The notes below the pieces were generated by a model. It had not been told where the DNA came from, did no database searches, and worked only from the letters and a program-made list of their open reading frames with translations. The translations under genes were made by a program, and so were the position numbers. A DNA stretch of 18,005 nucleotides from an uncultured Desulfobulbaceae bacterium (GTDB lineage Bacteria > Desulfobacterota > Desulfobulbia > Desulfobulbales > BM004), in NCBI GenBank assembly GCA_947258675.1, contig CAMYJP010000062.1, forward strand, positions 1-18,005, given 5' to 3'. Below, piece after piece: positions 12,950-18,005 of the stretch (positions within the stretch are counted from its first letter, which is position 1; every line of letters starts with the position of its first letter).

Positions 12950-15703
12950 TTATTCCTGGTTCTTATAATCAACCGGCTGTTCACGATCATAATCCATCTG
13001 GCGGTGGCAGCCTGGAACGCAACTTCCTCCTCTTTCAGATATAGTAAAACGAAGAGGTATCTGCCATGACCCGAACTGGGCGCCGGTTGAACTAATTAAT
13101 TTTTTCCCATCGCTGGCGTGTGATTGGTGGCAGGATTGGCAGGTTCTACCTTTTTTTTCACGAACAACGTGGAGGTAGTGTAAATTCAGGGCCCCATTAC
13201 GAAAGCTGGTTAACTCTGTAGTTTCAGGTTTTTCAAGTATTCCGGCTTCATGACACTGAAAACAGAAATTGTATCGTCCTGGTGAATATGCTGCATAAAA
13301 GGCCGAGGGGTAAGAACTGACCAATAGATCGGGGAAATCAGTTCCATGTGGATCGTGACATGAACTACACTGAGCTTCAGCCAAGGGGCCATGCAGATAA
13401 GTCTTCCCGTCGATCTCCCTTTTTATGTTTCGCAGTTTTTTTGATTTGCTGTAATTGTCCTGTCCATGGCAGTCGAGGCAAATGTTCAATTCTTCATTAT
13501 ACAACAGGTTTTCATAATCGGAATAGTGTACAAAATGGCAATTTTCACAGCCTTTATCTATATACAGCGCCCCATGCCTACTTTTTGAAGTAACATATTT
13601 ATTTTCAATTTCCTCGTGGCATCCAAAGCATAGTTCTTCTCCTTCTTGTTTCAGAAGACCTGCCCGCTCGCTGCCGTGGGCAAAATGACAACCGACACAT
13701 GAAAGTTCCTGAATTGCCGGATGAATAAAGGCAGCCTGTTGCATACCCTGCCCAAAATCATCATGACAGCTTATGCAGACATCCTGCGCATTCTCTCTGA
13801 AAAGACCAGGGATATCAGCCTGGTGGGGATCATGACAAAACGTACAAACACCCAATTCGACTGGTCCATGACCAAATTCTTGCTCAAATTCAGTGGATTC
13901 ATGACAGGTTAAACATAAGTCTTTCTGATTTTCACCCACATTCAAAAGAAAAGGACCTGAAGCCCCATGTGGATTATGGCATGCCAGGCAGTCTCCTTCA
14001 CTTATTGGTGAATGGATAACCATTTTTTCATCCAAAGAATCATGACAGGAATAACATAAGGCCGCCCCTTTGGCCATAAGTCTGAAATCAGACCCTGACT
14101 GGTCCGGATGTTCTGAGTTTTCCTGAATATGACAGGAGAGACATGTTCCTTGCTTTACCGGCAAATGAAGTTTTTCTGCCTGTTTTAAATTGCCATGACA
14201 TGCTGAAGTAGTACACGTACCGGAAGGAGTACTACTGACGACTATCTGTTGTGACTCTTCAACTTTTTTAGGTTCATCCAGCTTAACCACAGGCTTTTCT
14301 TTTTCAACTTTTGGCAACCGGCGAATTTCTGTTTTTACATATTCCTGAACAAGTTCTTTAGCAGTTGGTTTCATAGGCAGCAGCTCTTCAGTAATTTCTT
14401 CTGCAACCTCTTTTTCTGGCGGTTGTTTTTCCGGTATCTCTGATACAGGGGCAGGAGGAGAGATATCTATCTTTTTCGCTGGTACCTCAGCAACTGTTTT
14501 TCTTAATAGATAGAGTTTCTTGATTCTCTCATTTTTTATATACGCATGCAGTACAATAGCATTGGGGACTGAATCTCCAAGCCTCTCAAGAAATAATGAC
14601 GCTTCATGATTGCTGTCAAACTTCCCCATTCTTACAGTATAAAAGGAACCGACATGTTCTATTCGCATAAGATGCAAATCTCTTTCAGAAAATATCTTTA
14701 GCAACTGTTCATAATAGGTTTCTGCATCTTTCTGATGCCGATAGCTCCCAACTTGTATTGTATAGAAACCAATATCACCCTGACTCACTAATGATTGGCG
14801 ATCAATAGCCTCCATTTCAGAAATCTCGACAGGTGGTTGTCTGTTGATTTTTCCAACCGGTTTATCAGTAATAGCTTCTTTTAAAAGATAAAGTTTCTTA
14901 ATTCTCTCATTTTTTATATAGGCATGCATTACAACGGCATTGGGAACTGAATCTCCAAGCCTCGAAAAAAATAATGACGCTTCGTGATTGCTGTCAAATT
15001 TCCCCATTCTCACAGTATAAAAGGAACCGACATGTTCAACGCGCATAAAATGCAAATCTCTTTTTGGTAAAATCTGCAGCAACTGTTCATAATAGGTTTC
15101 TGCATCTCCCTGATGCCGGAAGCTCCCAACTTGTAAGGTGTAGAAACCCATATCACCCTGGCTGACTAAGGTTTGGCGATCAACTGCCGGTATTTCTGTT
15201 GCCAAAAAACTTCTGCCCTCAAATTTCGTACTATCTTCCTGTATCTTCCTGATGGGCGATGATGGCAGAGATTTACCAGATAAATCTATGCCCGGCAGTT
15301 GCTTTTCCTGTATAATTTTTATAACGCTTTCCTGCTCTGACTCCATGATGAGTATGGCTTCAGGTACATTTTTTTGTACAAGACCCAAGGTAGATCTTGC
15401 AGACTCAGCATCAGGGAATATTCCTACTCGTATATGAAAGTATGGTTCCAGATAAATAAGACGAAGTTTGTTAAGGCCCTCATCCGGTAAGGTTTTACTG
15501 AGCGTATCAAAGAGATTTTCAGCACTTTCCTTATCAGAGGAACTGAGAATCTGTATGGTATGATACGAAATTGATTTACCCAGACTTGTTGAAACCAGTA
15601 CAAAAGGAACAAAGCAAAAGAGTGGAAGAAAAATCCTTACATATATAGTCATGCAACGAAAATTTCTCAACCAGGAATATTGTTTCCAGTTTTTCAATTT
15701 CAT
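12950..15703 (-). CDS. SPOR-domain / multiheme cytochrome fusion (13-15 haems)
   Basis: A 917-residue protein. An N-terminal TM or signal anchor at about 20-40 is followed by three SPOR-like domains at about 46-125, 186-265 and 312-391. The latter two are near-identical (GFYTLQVGSFRHQGDAETYY versus GFYTIQVGSYRHQKDAETYY). A Pro/Glu/Lys-rich linker (about 405-490) leads to a cytochrome domain (about 495-905). That domain has 13 CXXCH sites, preceded by a CX4CH (CTTSACH) and ended by a CX3CH (CVPGCH). SPOR domains bind denuded septal peptidoglycan, so this protein should fix a long haem chain to the cell wall, likely at division or junction sites. The pairing of SPOR with a doubled-CXXCH domain is unusual. 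AGGAG lies about ten bases before the ATG. Confidence 0.9.
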   Translation of the reverse strand: MKLKNWKQYSWLRNFRCMTIYVRIFLPLFCFVPFVLVSTSLGKSISYHTIQILSSSDKESAENLFDTLSKTLPDEGLNKLRLIYLEPYFHIRVGIFPDAESARSTLGLVQKNVPEAILIMESEQESVIKIIQEKQLPGIDLSGKSLPSSPIRKIQEDSTKFEGRSFLATEIPAVDRQTLVSQGDMGFYTLQVGSFRHQGDAETYYEQLLQILPKRDLHFMRVEHVGSFYTVRMGKFDSNHEASLFFSRLGDSVPNAVVMHAYIKNERIKKLYLLKEAITDKPVGKINRQPPVEISEMEAIDRQSLVSQGDIGFYTIQVGSYRHQKDAETYYEQLLKIFSERDLHLMRIEHVGSFYTVRMGKFDSNHEASLFLERLGDSVPNAIVLHAYIKNERIKKLYLLRKTVAEVPAKKIDISPPAPVSEIPEKQPPEKEVAEEITEELLPMKPTAKELVQEYVKTEIRRLPKVEKEKPVVKLDEPKKVEESQQIVVSSTPSGTCTTSACHGNLKQAEKLHLPVKQGTCLSCHIQENSEHPDQSGSDFRLMAKGAALCYSCHDSLDEKMVIHSPISEGDCLACHNPHGASGPFLLNVGENQKDLCLTCHESTEFEQEFGHGPVELGVCTFCHDPHQADIPGLFRENAQDVCISCHDDFGQGMQQAAFIHPAIQELSCVGCHFAHGSERAGLLKQEGEELCFGCHEEIENKYVTSKSRHGALYIDKGCENCHFVHYSDYENLLYNEELNICLDCHGQDNYSKSKKLRNIKREIDGKTYLHGPLAEAQCSSCHDPHGTDFPDLLVSSYPSAFYAAYSPGRYNFCFQCHEAGILEKPETTELTSFRNGALNLHYLHVVREKKGRTCQSCHQSHASDGKKLISSTGAQFGSWQIPLRFTISERGGSCVPGCHRQMDYDREQPVDYKNQE
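14501..14812 (-). repeat. Tandem duplication in the SPOR-cytochrome gene, downstream copy
   Basis: Encodes about residues 298-401 (SPOR domain 3). It is nearly identical at DNA level to 14879-15190, with a period of 378 bp or 126 codons. Most differences are single-base changes. Confidence 0.8.
14879..15190 (-). repeat. Tandem duplication in the SPOR-cytochrome gene, upstream copy
   Basis: Encodes about residues 172-275 (SPOR domain 2). Same 126-codon period as the copy at 14501-14812. SPOR domain 1 is clearly more diverged, so the duplication of domains 2 and 3 is later. Confidence 0.8.
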
Positions 15704-15771
15704 TTAACAACTGCTCCTATTAACAGATCATGTTTTGAGCAAAAATTATGCCATTTGCAACATAATCATTT

Positions 15772-16626
15772 TTATGCATCTCTACCCATTTTTACAAGGT
15801 CATGTGCATTGCCGTGACAATCACCACATACCGGGAACTTATTTAAAATCCATTGCGAGTGCCGTTGGACATGACACATTTCGCACTGAGGAACCATCTT
15901 ATGTTTTGTCACATGGCACTTGACGCATTCAAGTTTACCATGCATCGTGCCGCTTGCCGTTATCAGCTCTGCCATTGTTTGATGACAAGTTTTACAGGCG
16001 GCCGAAGATATTTCCGGGCCATATGAAACCACCAGAGGTTTGTGGGCAGGATGACAGGTGTTGCATTCCTTTGATAAGGAATCGTTGGTATGGGGCAAGT
16101 GACAGCGTAAACAATCGGGAATCTGACCATGCTCATAATGACAGGCTGTACAATCAAGCTTACTGTGAATACTGATATTTTCACGCAGCTGCTTGTCCTG
16201 ATCTTTGTGACATGTAACGCAGGGCCCGGTTATATCTTTGGTAAGGGTTATTTCAAGGGGGGTATGCGGGTTTGTATGGCATTGCAGACAATCAGTTATC
16301 TCAAAATGAGACTTGCCTGTATGACAATCGAAACACTGAGGAATAATATCCCAGTCGTTTGGAGGATGCCCCTTATGGCAATCGACACAGGTTACTTTCG
16401 TACTATGGGACTTTCCTCCGGATTCAATCTGTTTAACTATTTTTCGATGACAGGTGGAGCAATCGCTTAAAGTCAGATTGGAGACGTTGTTGGGCAGTAA
16501 TTGAGTTGTTGTTGCTTTTTTACTACCTCCATTCTCACCTCTTGATAATGATAAATCGAAGACACCAATGAATAATATTATTAAACTGATACTGGTCAGC
16601 CACTTTGCAGCTTTATTAAGATCCAT
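15772..16626 (-). CDS. Dodecaheme periplasmic c-type cytochrome
   Basis: A 284-residue protein from the ATG at 16626-16624. A TTG six bases upstream (16632) is also possible; neither has a strong SD. An N-terminal hydrophobic segment, WLTSISLIILFIGVFDLSLS, is a signal peptide or anchor. Twelve CXXCH sites follow: CSTCH, CVDCH, CFDCH, CLQCH, CVTCH, CTACH, CLRCH, CNTCH, CKTCH, CVKCH, CEMCH and CGDCH, about one per 20 residues. The His-rich spacers (SHFEITDCLQ, PHTPLEITL) suit bis-His ligation, and such density suggests a nanowire-like haem chain. It is the first gene of the cluster, 68 bases before the SPOR-cytochrome, and may carry electrons between membrane and wall. The family name is not certain. 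Confidence 0.9.
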   Translation of the reverse strand: MDLNKAAKWLTSISLIILFIGVFDLSLSRGENGGSKKATTTQLLPNNVSNLTLSDCSTCHRKIVKQIESGGKSHSTKVTCVDCHKGHPPNDWDIIPQCFDCHTGKSHFEITDCLQCHTNPHTPLEITLTKDITGPCVTCHKDQDKQLRENISIHSKLDCTACHYEHGQIPDCLRCHLPHTNDSLSKECNTCHPAHKPLVVSYGPEISSAACKTCHQTMAELITASGTMHGKLECVKCHVTKHKMVPQCEMCHVQRHSQWILNKFPVCGDCHGNAHDLVKMGRDA

Positions 16627-16662
16627 GCTCAAATGTGTTCAAACTCATCCCAGCAACAGCAT

Positions 16663-16708
16663 TTGGCAAAAAGTCCGCCATCGCATATTATCCCGCCTGA
16701 TTTGCCAA
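16663..16708 (-). promoter_or_regulatory. Inverted repeat in the leader of the cytochrome cluster
   Basis: TTGGCAAA at 16663-16670 and TTTGCCAA at 16701-16708 form a perfect inverted repeat about 40 bases before the dodecaheme start. The loop holds two GGCGG blocks on the minus strand. It could be a leader RNA structure or a regulator site; I do not recognise a known riboswitch. Confidence 0.3.
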
Positions 16709-16738
16709 GGGTATATAACAAATTAAATTATTTTTAAT

Positions 16739-16805
16739 GTATCAAATGATACCATATATTTGATATATTAACCGTGGAAATTGACAAAAAAAATTGCTAT
16801 TGTCA
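16739..16805. promoter_or_regulatory. Palindrome-rich divergent regulatory region
   Basis: GTATCAAATGATAC (16739-16752) is a perfect palindrome around AA. A second TATATTTGATATA block follows, at about 16755-16767. TTGACA (16781-16786) pairs with TGTCAA (16800-16805). On the minus strand TTGTCA, 16 bases, TATCAA (plus 16760-16787) could be the promoter of the cytochrome cluster, overlapping the palindromes. Probably the operator region for the cluster, with the regulator unknown. Confidence 0.4.
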
Positions 16806-16854
16806 AGTGTTGAAAAGTATTTAATGAATAACTGCTCAGAATATTTTTCTAGTT

Positions 16855-16882
16855 TTGTTGTATAAATTAAAATAGTTATAAA
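16855..16882 (+). promoter_or_regulatory. Putative promoter of the MORN lipoprotein gene
   Basis: TTGTTG (16855-16860), a 16-base spacer and TATAAA (16877-16882), with the ATG 46 bases downstream behind GAGGT. Assigned by eye. Confidence 0.4.
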
Positions 16883-16928
16883 ACACTTAAGACAGATACA
16901 AACCACCTATTCTTTTGAGGTAGCATAA

Positions 16929-17918
16929 ATGAAACATATGAGCAGAAAAGCTCTTCCCCTATATCTTATATGTATATTTTCTCTGTTAATTGGCTGTTCT
17001 AAGGCGGGTAAAAGCAAGCAAGCATCTCTTGAAAATGAACCCAAAAAAATTAGCGGAACTTGTATTGAAGGCGATTGCGAGGATGGTACAGGCAAATTTC
17101 AATTTGCTGAAAAAGACTGGGTTTACCGTGGACAGTTTACAGCTGGAAGATTCAATGGTCAAGGAGAATTGATCTTATCCGACCATATTGAATATTATGG
17201 TGAATTCAGAAGAGGCAGTTATAAGGGGCCTGGCATGGTTCTTTTTCCTGATGGCAAAGAAGGCCGATGTTCCCAGGGAGACTGCATTAACAGCCGGGGC
17301 AGAATAAGTCTCAGTGACGGCACAATCTACACGGGTGAATTTAAAGCGGGCAAGTATAATGGCAAGGGAGCTCTACTTTTAACGGACCTGACAAATTTGT
17401 CAGGTTCTTTTATCAATAATCTCCTGGAAGGAGAAGGAACTATCACTGCCCCTGACGGAACATCCTATTACGGTGTGTATAGTTCAGGAAAATTAAAAGG
17501 TGAAGGGACGATAAGATTTCCTAACGGCATAATTTTTAAAGGACTCTTTGAAGATGGAAAGTATTCAAAAAACGGAACCATTAAGTATCCAAACAGGTCA
17601 AAAGGGCAATGTACAAAAGGAAACTGCATTAATGGCCAGGGAATCCTCACCCTGGAAAACGGTGCCATATATAAAGGAGAATTCAAAAGCTGCAAGAGGC
17701 ATGGGCAAGGATCGTTCACCTTTGCCAGTGGAGCAAATTATACCGGCGATTATAAAGACGATCAAAGGCACGGCCAGGGGACATTCACCTTCCCAAGTGG
17801 TATAACTTACAAAGGCCAGTATAAAAATGGCAAGCGGCATGGCCATGGGATATATACCTTTGCCAACGGTGAGCAGAAAAAGGTCGAGTACAAAAAAGGT
17901 GCTCTGATAGTTGACTAA
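16929..17918 (+). CDS. MORN-repeat lipoprotein
   Basis: A 329-residue lipoprotein: leader ending in FSLLIGC, with the lipobox Cys at about residue 23. About nine MORN repeats of 23 residues follow (YxGEFxxGxxxGxGxxxxxDG), for example AIYKGEFKSCKRHGQGSFTF. Three modified units carry a CX4C pair: CIEGDC, CSQGDC and CTKGNC, each opening a new block of repeats. They lack His and are not haem sites. MORN repeats form extended beta sheets used as scaffolds or membrane-contact modules, sometimes at the envelope. ATG with GAGGT nearby. It is divergent from the cytochrome cluster, with whose promoter it shares a 300-bp region, so co-regulation is possible but not shown. Confidence 0.87.
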   Translation: MKHMSRKALPLYLICIFSLLIGCSKAGKSKQASLENEPKKISGTCIEGDCEDGTGKFQFAEKDWVYRGQFTAGRFNGQGELILSDHIEYYGEFRRGSYKGPGMVLFPDGKEGRCSQGDCINSRGRISLSDGTIYTGEFKAGKYNGKGALLLTDLTNLSGSFINNLLEGEGTITAPDGTSYYGVYSSGKLKGEGTIRFPNGIIFKGLFEDGKYSKNGTIKYPNRSKGQCTKGNCINGQGILTLENGAIYKGEFKSCKRHGQGSFTFASGANYTGDYKDDQRHGQGTFTFPSGITYKGQYKNGKRHGHGIYTFANGEQKKVEYKKGALIVD

Positions 17919-18005
17919 CTAGGGTTTATCCCCTGTCTTGATTTTTTCCATAAACTTCCGAGCCGGAGCAAAGTCAGGCTTGAGTTCAAGAGATTTAAGA
18001 ATCTG
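17919..18005 (-). CDS. C-terminal end of a TPR-like protein, cut by the window edge
   Basis: The last 28 codons before a TAG at 17921-17919 read QILKSLELKPDFAPARKFME, then KIKTGDKP. This is the end of a tetratricopeptide repeat (SLELxPDFAPAR) and its capping helix. The gene runs off the right edge, so size and role are unknown. Its stop directly abuts the stop of the MORN gene with no intervening base. Confidence 0.7.
   Translation of the reverse strand, partial: QILKSLELKPDFAPARKFMEKIKTGDKP

Noticed and set aside
16129..16470. 113-codon plus-strand frame inside the dodecaheme gene
   Set aside because: Antisense shadow; the minus-strand frame has 12 regularly spaced haem motifs.
16681..16720. 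Sigma-54 promoter (TTGGCA...) before the dodecaheme gene
   Set aside because: The minus-strand TTGGCA lacks a TTGC element at the required distance.
16929..17918. Haem binding by the CX4C pairs in the MORN protein
   Set aside because: No His follows the second Cys, so these are not c-type haem sites.

Overview
The window looks like an AT-rich chromosomal segment from a Gram-negative anaerobic or electroactive bacterium. Lipoprotein signals, periplasmic multiheme c-type cytochromes, SPOR and HAMP domains and PilZ proteins point that way. A Desulfobacterota-type organism seems most likely to me, but an anammox planctomycete or another cytochrome-rich lineage cannot be excluded; no marker gene for taxonomy is present.

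Left third (1-5740): a toxin-antitoxin (TA) island. It holds five TA pairs and one AAA+ ATPase of the DUF4143 type. Three pairs look intact: CopG/PIN at 1159-1820, Phd/RelE at 1895-2466 and Phd/VapC at 3866-4607. In the other two the antitoxin is intact but the toxin is broken by in-frame stop codons: RelE/ParE at 385-666, and PIN at 5356-5736 with two stops. Several promoters contain perfect palindromes suited to autorepression. A roughly 30-bp sequence with core TTGACTATTATGAC recurs four times in the same orientation between these modules. A fragment at 92-190 is a remnant of a paralogue of the surface protein encoded at 5758-7779.

Middle (5758-7779): a secreted protein built from six carboxypeptidase-regulatory-like (CNA-B/SpaA-like) beta-sandwich repeats.

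Right half (7894-16626, all minus strand): a multiheme cytochrome cluster. In transcription order it encodes a dodecaheme protein (15772-16626), a 917-residue fusion of three SPOR-like domains to a 13-15 heme domain (12950-15703), a pentaheme lipoprotein (12303-12932), an ~800-bp gap with a duplicated repeat element, a 7-9 heme protein related to the C-terminal part of the SPOR fusion (10670-11497), two small PilZ proteins (10007-10650), a HAMP membrane protein, a heptaheme protein and a second HAMP membrane protein. I count 44 CXXCH sites plus two CX4CH and two CX3CH variants. My inference is a periplasm-spanning electron-transfer system, anchored to peptidoglycan through SPOR and coupled to c-di-GMP (PilZ) and to membrane signalling (HAMP). 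No porin, oxidase or reductase partner is in view.

Right edge: a divergent MORN-repeat lipoprotein (16929-17918), then the last 28 codons of a TPR-like gene on the opposite strand.
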